Source of the DNA: Labia minor
Lineage: Eukaryota; Arthropoda; Insecta; Dermaptera; Spongiphoridae
DNA length: 64,000 bases
NCBI GenBank assembly: GCA_963082975.1
Contig: OY720344.1
Coordinates: 35,146,033 to 35,210,032 of the forward strand
Direction: 5' to 3'
Positions 25,318 to 36,409 of this stretch are shown piece by piece. Every line of letters begins with the position of its first letter. Position 1 is the first letter of the stretch. The translations under genes were made by a program, and so were the position numbers. Under the pieces are notes generated by a model. That model was given only the letters and a program-made list of their open reading frames with translations, was not told the origin of the DNA and did not search any database.

Positions 25318-25951
25318 CTGGAGTGTCTCCACTCGACTATCTCGCAATTTGAATTGGATTAAATAACATAATATATTATATTTAAATTAAATTTAATTAA
25401 TTATAAATTATAAATAATAAATAATAAATATTAAACCAGCGCATGTTTGGCTTTTTGTTGATGGCACCACGTCACGTGTTGACGCGTGAGATTTTCAGTG
25501 TTAAAAAATTAATTCTGGTAATTTCAGCGAATCAATCAAGCTGAAATTCTATATATAGCAGTTTTATATAATTATTAATCATGTGAAAAATTATCAAACA
25601 TATATCTTTATTTTTACGGTCACTTTAGAGGAAAAAAAATCAAAACGTTGTAGGTAATGACCCTCTTCCGGTTGAGCTACATTTCTCAAAAGTTGATAGA
25701 AAACTATGAATTTTGAATAATGTCCATGTACCAAATTTCATCATTCTAGCTCAAACCGTTTTTGCGTAATCTTGCCTACATACATACACACATACACACA
25801 TACACACATACACACACACATACACACACACAGACATTTTTCTCAACCTTAGTGAAAATGATTCAGGAACCTTCAAAACGTATAAAAACATCAAAATCTC
25901 AACATCGAAAATTTTCATGATCGCAATACTATCTCTGGCGAGATAGTAAAA
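25318..25951. repeat. TIR repeat family B/C, long copy
   Basis: Left part matches 6332-6475 and right part matches 23672-24010 inverted. It runs from AGCTGGAGTGTCTCCACTCG to GGCGAGATAGT, with ACTATCTCGC/GCGAGATAGT as inverted subterminal repeats. The middle carries GTCACGTGTTGACGCGTGAG and a (CA)n tract. No transposase is visible, so it is a non-autonomous DNA element of unknown superfamily. Confidence 0.65.
25777..25833. repeat. (CA)n / (CATA)n microsatellite
   Basis: CATA and CA units mixed over about 55 bp, inside the long family B/C copy. Confidence 0.9.
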
Positions 25952-27934
25952 AAATCATTGGCAGTCGTGGGACTGGCCGACAGAAGTGAAAACTTCTGCG
26001 TAAGAAAGCAGACGGAATGCGCACCAGCTTCACGAGAAAAATGAATTTTATATACGTATATATATATATATATAAAATTCATAATTATTTTTTTAAGCAA
26101 ACTGATTATTATTACAAAAATATTAAAAATACGATGTATATGAATAGTAAATAACATCATTTATATATTAAAATATAATATTCTTTTATTTCTTTTGTGA
26201 AGTTCATTTCGTATAATTTTGATTATATATGTATATATGAAATGAACTTTACATAATAAATATATATTTATATGTTAGAGATAACAATTTATAAAACAGT
26301 TCTAATGACAATTCAAATTTCGCGCTCTATGCTTTTTCCCCCACCATACGTATACACGCTATGTCGCGGTGTCGGGTCGGTCATGCTCACGCGAGTTCTA
26401 TGCTTTTTCCCCATCCCACAAAGGTGCTCAACGCCGCTAAAGAAGTTTTCACTTCAATAAAAATAAAATTACTCGTCATTTCGGCGCTCATATTGGATTT
26501 ATATTCAAGAGGGGGCTAAAATGTGCGCTGATACGTCGAGTCTAATCTCACAATTAAATGTGATAATAACCCAGAAATAATTTTTCATAACAATAAAAAC
26601 TTTCACTGAAACCTAAACGAACAAATATATATGTAGGTATATATGAAAAAAAACTATACTTTTGAATTAAATAAGACGATTTATTCATATAAATTAAATT
26701 AGTATTAAATCTAATAAATAATTAAATAAATGCAAAAATAATAAATGACTACTTAATTTAGTCAGTAAAAAATTTAGATTTCATTTGAACAGGTAGATAG
26801 TTATTTAACGGTATTTTTGATAATAAATATATCTTCTATTGACTTATAGTAAAGTATGCTCACCTTAGCTTGGCAAATTCAAAAGAAGAATAATAAAAGA
26901 AGAGTGGATGGTCATTTTGAAAACTAGATATCTCGTCCCACAAGTCCAAATGTTTGAACAGATCTCAATATCATTTTCATTTTAAAGTTGATTATTGACT
27001 TGACGGTTAATTAAAAATCTCAATGAATTATTAAATTCATAACTCAATAAATCTATTATATATAATTCATTTTATCAAACACATTCTATTAGGTTATAAT
27101 TTTTGAACGAGATGGGTAAAAAAAGAAGAATGTTTTATGGATGTCGCTTTGACTAATAAGAATCATTATAAAAAAAAATAATTTAGTATATTGAAGAGAA
27201 TTATTATTCATATATAGATAATGATATTTGTTTTGCTAATGAAAAAGATTGCAAATAAAATTCAAGTTTTAAGTACTTTAAACAAACGCTTTAACAATAG
27301 AAGCAAATTAAAAATTATAATTTCATTAGATATAAATTTTTAATATATTACCTATTTTTGAACTATAATAATGCATTATGAATATTCATGTAATCATATT
27401 AATATTACAAAAATTGAATTGAATGTATGCTTTATATTCTAATTAATTTTATTTTTCAAATGTAATTAATTAAAAAAAAATATGAAAATATTAGAAAATA
27501 AATTTGATAGGCGTGTCTGAATACGCATTTCCAAATGGAATTTGATGGGAGCTCCTGAAAAATAGACAACCATCTATACCTATTGTCTGAAATGTTTATT
27601 TATTTATTCAAACATTTAAAAAAAAAGAATAGTATAGGGGAAGATAAATATATTATTCTTTATTTTATTAAACCTTAAATGATTTACATCTTATCGCACT
27701 GTTATAATAATTATGAATTAATTTTTATATTTTTAATTCCATGTCGGAAAAAAATATTTTTTCTTTAATCTTGATGCAAATTAGTAATATCTTTTAAGAA
27801 GCTACTTAGCATTGTATTAATTAAGATTAAAAGATTAATTATTAAATAAGAAAATAAAATCAAACAAATTTATTTATTGTTATATTTAAAGAACTGGAAA
27901 ACAGAAGGTAAGAAGAAATAAAATTGTTTTCATT

Positions 27935-28125
27935 TTAATCTCAACGTTTCGGTTGGTAATCAGAGCCCTCTTCAGAACTTATGGTCAATTTAATCTAAAT
28001 CAAAATTAATAAATTAATAAAAAAAAATCTATTAAAGCAAATTAAAAAATTATATTTTTCAATCTCTCAATATAGATTTGTGACTAGCCGTGAAGAGGTT
28101 CTTGTTTAAAGATCGAAACATCAAC
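27935..28125. repeat. Two inverted CTGAAGA...CGAAAC motifs (possible Penelope-like fragments)
   Basis: Minus strand 27976-27941: CTGAAGAGGGC, a 12-base gap, then CGAAACGTTG. Plus strand 28089-28122: GTGAAGAGGTTC, then GATCGAAACATC. Motifs of this layout mark terminal repeats of Penelope-like retroelements and can be hammerhead-ribozyme cores. No reverse transcriptase is seen nearby. Identification is by motif only. Confidence 0.3.
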
Positions 28126-29274
28126 ATTTTATTGAAAAAATAAAGATAAAAGTGGTTAACTTCACTTCCTACTGACTGCCTATTCTAAATTTCATCAGTC
28201 AATATTTTTTATAAATTGTTATATGTACTAATATTAAGCATCTCAATAATTTAGGAAACGTAGAAAGCCTTCTATTCTATTTAACCACTCAAATATTTCA
28301 TTTAAAAGGGCATGCATTATAAAACAATTAACTAAGTTCTAACTTTATTCCGATTTTAAACAAATGGCCCTTCATATATATAAATTAGATAATCTCACCT
28401 ATTCATAATATTAAATATTAATTAAAATATAATCTTTAAATAGAAATCTAAATGTGAAACTATAACAATCTCAATAAAATAGATAACATTAAAAAGATTG
28501 ATAAAAAAAATATTCTTTATTTTTTCATGAATTCGTGGTTAGTTTTTTTTTTAGAAATAACTTCTTTAATTGTAAATATAAAGTGAGTTGAAAACAGATT
28601 TTTGGGAGTGCTAAATAATGCTTTGAACTTTTTTGAAAGATATTTTTTATTTCAGAGGGTGGAGTAATTTGCCCTTTGGTGCTATATTTAAAACATCAAA
28701 GATTTTCCAATTACGTTGGTCCTTTTAATTAAGCTAGAAATTTTTATATTCATGAACAACGATATAATATTTGTTCAATTAGGCTATTGCCATTTTTTTA
28801 TTCAAGTTTTGAAATATATTAATAATAGTATAATGAACTCGGATTTTATAATGCGATTTTTGAATTAAATCAATAAATTAATGTTAAATGATACATATAT
28901 ATATATATTTATAGGAATTGAAATTGAAATGACATTTTAATTGTAAGGTAACATTAATTAATTAATTTTATCAGGGTATTTTCAATTTCAATCAGAATTG
29001 AAAAAAAGGAAAACAAAAATAATATAATAAGATATATTTTCAAACGAAAAAAAAATTAAATGAAACGAAGTAAAATAAAAAATAAATATAAAATTTAAGA
29101 TATATATAAGAAATAAATCAATATAATATTTTTATAATGAAGAACAAATATTAAATGATGATTTAATATTTTTAAAAATCAATCTATTTTCATAAATGAG
29201 AATTATGAATTTCATTTGATATTCTAACACCTGCTGAGTATAAAATTAGCAAATTTAATTTTCTTGCTCTAACT

Positions 29275-29593
29275 CAGGTGTGAGCAACCTTTTTTATCAA
29301 AGGGCCAAACCAAAGTTTGACATTTATAGGTGGACCTCAACATTTCTTGGCGGGCCGCAGACAAAAAACAACTTAATAAATTATTAATTCTTAAATAATG
29401 AACAATACACATAATTAATTAATCTTTTAATGACTCATTTTTGTGACGATTATTATAATATATATATTTAACTTAAAAGAGTAATCAATTGACCTGCAAA
29501 AAGTTTAGGATGCTAATAAAATGATATTGTACTATTATTATGCTTGGAGGGCCGCACAAATCTATTAGGAGGACCGCATGCTACACAGGCCTG
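29275..29593. mobile_element. Non-autonomous hAT element (MITE)
   Basis: 319 bp starting CAGGTGTGAGCAACC and ending CACAGGCCTG, flanked by a perfect 8-bp duplication CTCTAACT (29267-29274 and 29594-29601). 8-bp duplications and CAGG...CCTG-type ends define the hAT superfamily. Internal GGGCCGCA blocks are typical of such elements. No transposase. It is inserted into a copy of repeat E. Confidence 0.85.
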
Positions 29594-30960
29594 CTCTAAC
29601 TCATTGTTAATAATAAATGACTATTGGTTGATTATCTTTATTATGGTTTAGTGTAATTTAATAAAGTTGAAATTTTTGATTAATTTCTAAATAAAAGCAC
29701 ACTATTTTTTAAATTAAATTTATATGAATTTTTTATTTTATAAAACTGAACTAAAAACTTAAAAATGTCTATATTTTATAATTAAATTTAAAATTCATAC
29801 TAACTTTATAACTGAATAATTTAGAATTGTAAAAACGGTTGGCAACAGATAATCAAGAAATTGAAAATTAAACAAACATTATTTTTCCAATTCCTTGATT
29901 ATTCATTGGCTGTCCTCTATTTTTTAAACCCTTAAATTAATAAAATAAATTCAAGAGTATTTTATATATTTAATTTAAACAATTTATATAACCTATTTTA
30001 TAAATGTATGTATTTTTTCTTATAAATTAGGATTAGAATTTCAAAAACAAACTTTCATACAAGACAAACAGATTAGGAGATACCTTTAGGGGTTTATTGA
30101 ATCAAATTAACATTCCAACTTGCCATGAATTTGAAAATGTTTATTTTATTACACTAAAAAAGTAATTTCTTTAAAAAAAAAATAAAATAAAATAAAATAA
30201 TTAAAATTTCATGAACTCATCATTAAATTATATTATATCACTTAATTATAATATTTATCTAAAAAGATGGAAATTAACTTTGATAAATTAATGATGACAA
30301 AAAAGAAAAAAGAAAATACTGGTTTTTTTTTTGTAATTTTTTACTCTTTTCATAATTTATTATTTATAATTTATTTAAAGGATTATGAAAATGAGCCATT
30401 GGTATCACAAAAAGGTAATAAATTCTTAAAGAAGCACACCAGAAGCATCTAATATTTTTATAAGAATCATCCAAAAAATAACGCTTGAAAAATTTAACTA
30501 TATTCAACAGAATAGAACATTAAAATTTTATATTCGGAATACCATTTTTATATCTCAAAGAAAAATAAGTTTAAGAACTGGTTATGATTTTGGAATAAAA
30601 TTGAAGAAAATAATAAATTCTTTATAAATATATATATATATATATATTATAGAAACCAATCGATTGATTTTATGTTGAAAGAGATAGACAGGATATGTAG
30701 AAATATAATTTTAACCAAACGGTTTTTAACTTCACTTTTCAGATTTCTTACTAACCATTTGTTTTACAATTTAAATGATTATTTGCAGTATGTTCAATAG
30801 TTTTAATATATTTATTTATTTATTTATTATGGTCTAGTCCTTGATGGAACTTTTACATCCAGTCCGATAGGGTTTAGTTCATTTAATCATTATTTATTAC
30901 TATGATTCAAAGCCAATACAAAGTGGTGTAATGTCTTTAAATGACAATAACTTAATATAG

Positions 30961-31830
30961 TAATAATAATAATAATAATAATAATACGGAACTCGAAATT
31001 TCTTGGCCGCAGCAACCACATTTCTCCAAACTTCCCTATCCTGAGCTACTCTTATCAAACTCCTATTTTCTCCCAACTCTCTGATGTCCCTTCATAAATT
31101 GTCCGTCCACCGCTTCCTTGGTCCAATTGGTCTCCCTACAAATATACTTTTCACCATTCTTTCCTCTCCAATTCTAGCCACGTGTCCTTCCCATCCTAGC
31201 CTTCTCGATTTTATAATTTTAATTATAGGTCTTGCAATTCCCCGTTATGCAGTCTCCGCCATTCGCCGGTGACCTCATCTTTCTTTTTACAATAAATGCT
31301 TTGCAGTATCCTATTCTCAAATATTCTAAATCTACTCTCGTCTCCTAAGGTCATAGACCATGCGTCACAACCATATAATACAACCGGTAAAATAATTGTT
31401 ATATATATTTTAATTTATATATATAATAATTTTGGCGCGATAAGCCCCTTTACTACATGATAACAGACGTTTCCCGATTGCATCCTCGCTTTATTTATTC
31501 TTCTCGAATATTATTATCCTTTGTGATTACAGAACCTAATTATTTAAATTTTTCTACATTTTCGAATTCTACATTTTGTATGTTAAAATTTGTGTATTAA
31601 TACTATTCCTCTCTGTTACTAAATACTTTGTCTTAGCATTATTAATTTCCAGTCCCACCTCTTTTCCTGCTTCGATTAATTTTTCTACGCTATCTATAAT
31701 TGCAATTGCCGAATCTCCTATTATATTTAAATCGTCTGCGTAACCCAATACTTGAATTTTTTTGTTTAATTCGATTCAGTTTGACTTCTTCCCAATTTGT
31801 CTAATTACATATTCCAGAACTAAATTAAAT
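30961..31830 (-). pseudogene. LINE reverse transcriptase fragment with YADD motif
   Basis: Longest LINE piece in the window. On the minus strand VLGYADDLNIIGDSAIAI (YADD codons at 31742-31731) is the catalytic palm motif of a non-LTR reverse transcriptase. It is followed by VEKLIEAGKEVGLEIN, a thumb/C-terminal region with many frameshifts, and a 3' end running into (ATT)n at 30986-30961. Neither the endonuclease domain nor the 5' part of the polymerase is present, so it is 5' truncated, as is usual for LINE insertions. Clade not determined. Confidence 0.8.
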
Positions 31831-31939
31831 AGGATTACAATAAAATAATTATTAATAAATAATAATAATAAAATATTTTAAATATAAAAAATTATTAATA
31901 CAATATCAATTAAAAAAAATTGGCAAGAGGCAAATTTCA

Positions 31940-32035
31940 ATATGGATGACGTCGTTTGTGACGTCATATAAATTTAAATGAAGAAAAAACTAATGAAGAT
32001 GATTTTTCTCCAGGCTGAAACCAATACAGATCGAT
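31940..32035 (-). repeat. Repeat family A, fragment
   Basis: Contains TGACGTCATATAAATTTAAA and AACTAATGAAGATGATTTTT, matching the middle of the copy at 48421-49047. The ends are missing. Confidence 0.55.
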
Positions 32036-32449
32036 TTTTCTTTATAAATATTATCTATCGTGTGAATTTCAAAAAAATGAGCGATTAATTAATAATTATA
32101 AACAAACTAGTTTCCCAGAAAATTTCTATTTCAATTTGTTTTTTAAACATGATTGCTATGGTTTCATGTTTCTAACCTTACTTGTATCATTCGACTTCTT
32201 TGAGATGTACTGCATAATTGAACTTCGTCTCCAGTTTTGTTAAAAACAATTTTAAACTCACAACTAAGTTTGTCAACTCTTTACTATGTATATTTTAGAC
32301 TTACATACCTGTACACCAACGTAAATTACAAAGAGCTATAATCTTTGCATCCCTTCCCATTTACAAAGTTCAATAGAATAAAATACAAAAAAAAAACAAT
32401 AAATATAATTATAACTCTGCCCTTATGGTACAAAAAAATTAAGTTAGAT

Positions 32450-32726
32450 CAGTGAATCCCAAAGTGTGCGCCGCGGCTCCCACGCCGTCATTAGGGAGCC
32501 GCGAAATATTCAATTAAATTTTCTAATACTTGTAATTTTGCGCCAACAATCTTGAAAGCTTTTTAATTTTTCGCTGTTAATTAGGTAATCTCTTTTAAAA
32601 AAGGAAATTTTTCCAATTTTTCAAGAAAGTAAAAAATTTATATAAAAATCTGATGTATTAAAGGAGTCTCGGAAAAAAATCCGATTATTTAGAGAGCCGC
32701 AGACCAGAAAAGATCGGGAACCTCTG
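32450..32726. mobile_element. Non-autonomous hAT element (MITE)
   Basis: 277 bp from CAGTGAATCCCAAAGTG to GGGAACCTCTG, ends partly inverted (CAGTGAATCCC versus CAGAGGTTCCC), flanked by a perfect 8-bp duplication AGTTAGAT (32442-32449 and 32727-32734). Contains GCCGCGGCTCCC and GAGCCGC blocks. No coding. It lies about 140 bp beyond the stop codon of the coiled-coil gene and may be part of, or just past, that gene's 3' UTR. Confidence 0.85.
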
Positions 32727-32863
32727 AGTTAGATAATAAAATAACTGTGATTATATAAAAATAATAAATAAAATTGTATAAATTTTTTATATTTTAATTC
32801 GAAATATATTCATTTTTAATTTTGAAAGTAAATACATATGAAGATGATTCATATTTAATGGCA

Positions 32864-33013
32864 TTAACTTAAAACATATGCGCCTCTTGTCTTTTCGAAA
32901 GCAGACAGTCGTTGTTGTAGTCTTCGTTCTTTATCCCTCAGTAAATCAAGCATTTCATTTTTCGAGGAGACCACCAATGATTGTTCACGTAATAAACGAT
33001 CTCGCGCTTCCAA
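32864..33013 (-). CDS. Coiled-coil protein, coding exon 8 (C-terminus)
   Basis: 49 codons (residues 363-411) and a TAA stop at 32866-32864, with acceptor TTTTTAG before 33013. Continues the coiled coil (LEARDRLLREQ, then NEMLDLLRDKERRLQQRL) and ends GAYVLS. No canonical AATAAA is seen on the minus strand in the next 200 bases, where a hAT element begins. The coiled coil therefore covers about residues 215-400, roughly half of the protein, suggesting dimerisation or scaffold function. Confidence 0.8.
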   Translation of the reverse strand: MEARDRLLREQSLVVSSKNEMLDLLRDKERRLQQRLSAFEKTRGAYVLS

Positions 33014-35023
33014 CTAAAAAAAATTGGCTTTAATTACTTATAATACTAATGAAAATGATTAATAAATATTTTCTTAAAGAAAATACAGTTTGCAAATTTC
33101 AGATTTTGGTCAAAATTGAATTAATTTATTTAGATCCATATATATAATAAAAATTATATAATTATATATATATTTAACCTGAACCACCTCCATTCAAAAT
33201 CCATTAACTCCAAATCCCCCTCACGTTCCTCTTTATATTGTCCGTTATTGGATCCTTGGTCTATCAATAATTTTGAAATATAAAATTATTATTATTTTTT
33301 TTACTTAAGAAGTAATTAACTGTGAATAATTCCTGTATGGTTATAATTTATGGCATGTAATTTATCTAGATTTGAAAAATAATTTAACAGTATTGGGAAT
33401 GATGAGAAATTTCTTTTTTTAACGAAAAATTCATTGCACAAACAAATTTGTTTTTTTTTTATTTTGTTCTCATCAAATATGAAAATTCTAAAGAAATTAT
33501 ATCGGGAAATAAATATCTTTGTTTAGCTTTTTGTGTGTTGTTCATTCTTCCATGCCACCTGTTCAGCTCCCAAAGAATTAGCATAGAATTTTCGCTAGTG
33601 GCCAAGCCGATGTCCCCATGCGTGAAATCAATTCAAAGCGTATTATCAACTAATTAATGGCCATGTCATGATATTCAGATAAATTGATATCACGATTCTA
33701 TTTCAAAGACAATGGATTAGACGATTTTATTATTAAACTTTTGTCACTTGGATTTTAAACCATAACTAAAATCAAAAACACAATTCAATTTATCTTTTAA
33801 TAGAAATTTACCTACGCTATTTCAAGTAGACAATTCATTTCGATTTTTAATAAAATTAATTAACGGATGTGAAATTTTAGTAGGGTTAAAACATTAATTT
33901 ATATTGTATTAATAAATTTGAAATTAATTAATAAATTTATATACTTGCGAATGGAATAATTTTGATGCTAAATAAACTTCAAACTACTATAAAAGGAACC
34001 ATGAAAGGATAGTTACCTCAATAAATAGCTATAGTATAATAAATGAAAAATCTTTACGATTATTATATACTATACTACAGAATATGATCGTTTATATTAG
34101 TTGAGTGTAATTTGCAATGAAGATAAAGCGAATGAATGCAAATGAAATGATGAGATAGCAAACGAAATTGGAATTTAAGAATTTAAAACAAAGAAATATA
34201 TTACATTTTTTTTAAATTACAACCCTTAAGTAAATAAGATACGTGCCAGTTAAATGAAACAAAAGTCAACGGGAATAAAGAAAAACATTCCATCAAGACT
34301 AGAAACCAAACAAAAAGAAAGACTACATTAATTGAAAAAAAGCTTGACATTAGAAATGCAAATGACAAGTTTAAAATTAAATTTTATTAAATATCCCAAC
34401 GTTGATAAGATCATTGTTTCAACAATATAATACGCCCAATCCCTACTATCTTCTCAATTTCAAATTAATCTGTACAAGACCTTGATAATACAGTTATCAT
34501 ATTTTTCATTTAGGATATTTTTATTTTTTATTTTTTTAATAAATATTGATTAATGTTTGTCCGTGTTTTAATTCTATACAGATTAAAGATTAACGGTATT
34601 AAAGGGATGTATTATAGTATAATATAAATAAAAAATAACATAAACCTGATGAACATCTTATTAATAGATAGAGCCTATCAAGTCGGATGCAACCTGGTGG
34701 TAGGTATTAAAGGGATGTATTATAGTATAATATAAATAAAAAATAACATAAACCTGATGAACATCTTATTAATAGATAGAGCCTATCAAGTCGGATGCAA
34801 CCTGGTGGTAGAGGTATTATATGATCAAAACAACGGATCCTCTCACCTTGAGCCATTATTTTATTAATTATGAGAGGAGATACTCACTTCAAATTGAATA
34901 AATTATTAATGAAAATAGATGATAAAGTTTTAATAAGTAAATATAATTAATGAGCAAAATGAGAATAGTAATAAGAAGATCAATGGAGTGAAATTAAACA
35001 GTAAAAATGATAGTATTTCTTGC
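33014..35023. other. Intron 7 of coiled-coil gene (GC-AG)
   Basis: 2.0 kb, AT-rich, with a 108-bp tandem duplication and a possible LINE scrap at about 33180-33265 (GGACAATATAAAGAGGAACG on the minus strand, as in LINE tails here). The plus-strand frame at 33448-33657 is not supported as a gene. Confidence 0.6.
34595..34810. repeat. Perfect 108-bp tandem duplication
   Basis: 34595-34702 is repeated without change at 34703-34810, each unit starting GGTATTAAAGGGATG and ending ACCTGGTGGTA. The identity implies a very recent duplication, or an assembly artefact. Confidence 0.95.
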
Positions 35024-35214
35024 CTGTTCTTGGAGATCGTGATTAATTTTTTCAAGATTTTGGGTTTTCTTAAGGATTAAACCATTTTCTTTGTTTGAAT
35101 CTTCGGAAGATTTTAAAAAAGTTTCGAGTTGTTTTACTTTTTTTTCAGCCTCCTCCAAACGTTCAATTAATTTCACTTCTTTTTCCGATCTTAATGATTT
35201 AGTTAAATTACTCA
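35024..35214 (-). CDS. Coiled-coil protein, coding exon 7 (GC donor)
   Basis: Two bases finish Val299 and 63 codons give residues 300-362, all charged heptads (LIERLEEAEKKVKQLETF, then LEKINHDLQEQ). The acceptor is TTTCAG. The donor reads CAG|GCAAGA: no GT fits the frame here, whereas GC at 35023-35022 in an otherwise strong consensus keeps phase 0 with exon 8. This is the rare but well-known GC-AG intron type. Confidence 0.8.
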
Positions 35215-35610
35215 CTGAAATTATAATATTATTTTTAAAATAAAACGAATAAATAAATAAAAACAAAATAATTGTATTTATTTTTAATTACAATTCATTT
35301 TTCAAATTAAAAAAAAACATAACCTTGAATCAATTCAGAATTCTTAAATATATTTGAACATTAGTTTGTAAATATATACCAGGGATGGGTAAGGAGAAAG
35401 TCAATGATAATTTTTTATGTAATATGATTAACCATCCCGTGGTTAAATAAGAACATAAATTCACATTTATATAAAACTTGATATTCCTCCAAAATGTAAT
35501 ACTATGTAAGATATACAACGAAAAGATACAATGCAATACAAAGATAAAAATTTAAAACTGAGAAAAACAAAACAATTATTTCATAATTTTTCCAATAAAA
35601 ATTTTATATA

Positions 35611-36409
35611 CACCCTCCATTCCAAAAGAAACCGAACTTTAAAAAAAAAATAGTACTACTAATGCCATGTGTGTTTTGTAAATCGGTCGGAAAATGAGTT
35701 TCAAACAAAGAGCTGCAATTGATTTTTGTGTTAAACTTTTACTGAAAAGTACCAAATGCTACAAAATGCATATGGTGATGATTATCTATCTCGTACGCAA
35801 GTTTACGAATGGTTCGGGCGATTCAAATCGGGTAGAGAGACGCTGGATGATGACGAAAGATCAGGCCGTCCCAGAACCGGATTTTTACGATTCAAAAGGA
35901 ATTATCCACAAAGAATTTGTTCCACCTGGTCAGACAGTGACTGGAGAGTTTTACTTGGGCGTCATGAAGCGTTTGCTGGTAAGAATTCGTCGTATTCGGC
36001 CAGAATATCGAGAAATCGGCAGTTGGACTCTTTTGCACGATAATGCACCATCACATCGTTCACGACTTGTAACTGAATTTTTGGTCAAAAATCACGTTAT
36101 TCCTTTGCATCATTCACCCTATTCACCAGATCTGGCTCCGTGCGACTTCTATCTGATCCCTAAACTGCATTTGGCGATGAAAGGAAAGTGACACGCATCG
36201 ATTGAAGCCATTGAGAAGGCGGCGACCGACGACCTAAAGACCATTCTAATAAAGGACTTAGAGAAGTCGTTTAACAACTTGTTGGAGAGTGCAAATTTGT
36301 GTATCGATGCAGAAGGGGAATACATTGATTAATAAAAATGATTTGTTCCAAAATGTACATTGGTTTTTTGTTTTTTTAAAAAGTTCGGTTTCTTTTGGAA
36401 TGAAGGGTG
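35611..36409 (+). mobile_element. Internally deleted DD34D mariner element
   Basis: 799 bp with 33-bp inverted ends (CACCCTCCATTCCAAAAGAA on the left, one mismatch on the right), flanked by TA at 35609-35610 and 36410-36411. It lies antisense to the host gene within intron 6. The transposase gene inside is broken (see separate entry). Near-identical ends suggest fairly recent movement by an active relative elsewhere. Confidence 0.9.
35694..36332 (+). pseudogene. Mariner transposase pseudogene
   Basis: Starts ATG (35694) MSFKQRAAIDFCVKLL. A frameshift near 35755 moves the helix-turn-helix text (YGDDYLSRTQVYEWFGRFKS, ending SGRPRT) into the next frame. An internal deletion then joins directly to the DDE domain (GIIHKEFVPPGQTVTGEFY). 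Two catalytic aspartates survive, in LLHDNAPSH and SPDLAPCDFY, with 34 residues between them (DD34D). The first catalytic Asp is deleted. A TGA at 36189-36191 interrupts the tail, which ends at TAA (36330-36332). Confidence 0.9.

Larger units (their letters stand above)
18481..32863. other. Intergenic region between SLC22-like and coiled-coil genes
   Basis: Separates the 5' end of one minus-strand gene from the 3' end of the next. It contains the mobile elements listed separately. Remaining stretches such as 18.5-19.4, 22.8-23.6, 24.2-25.3, 26.6-27.9, 28.2-29.2 and 29.6-30.9 kb are AT-rich with no supportable gene. Confidence 0.6.

Noticed and set aside
25777..25833. Regularly spaced CATACACA units considered as a CRISPR-like or satellite array
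   Set aside because: Simple microsatellite with no unique spacers, and the genome is eukaryotic.
26196..26252. Short inverted repeat AAGTTCATTTC / GAAATGAACTT considered as transposon ends
   Set aside because: Arms of only about 11 bp, no target duplication and no second copy in the window.
30267..30452. 61-codon plus-strand frame MEINFDKLMMTKKKK...
   Set aside because: Lys/Asn/Phe-rich composition expected of AT-rich DNA, no family motif, and only weak possible splice sites (a GTTTTT donor).
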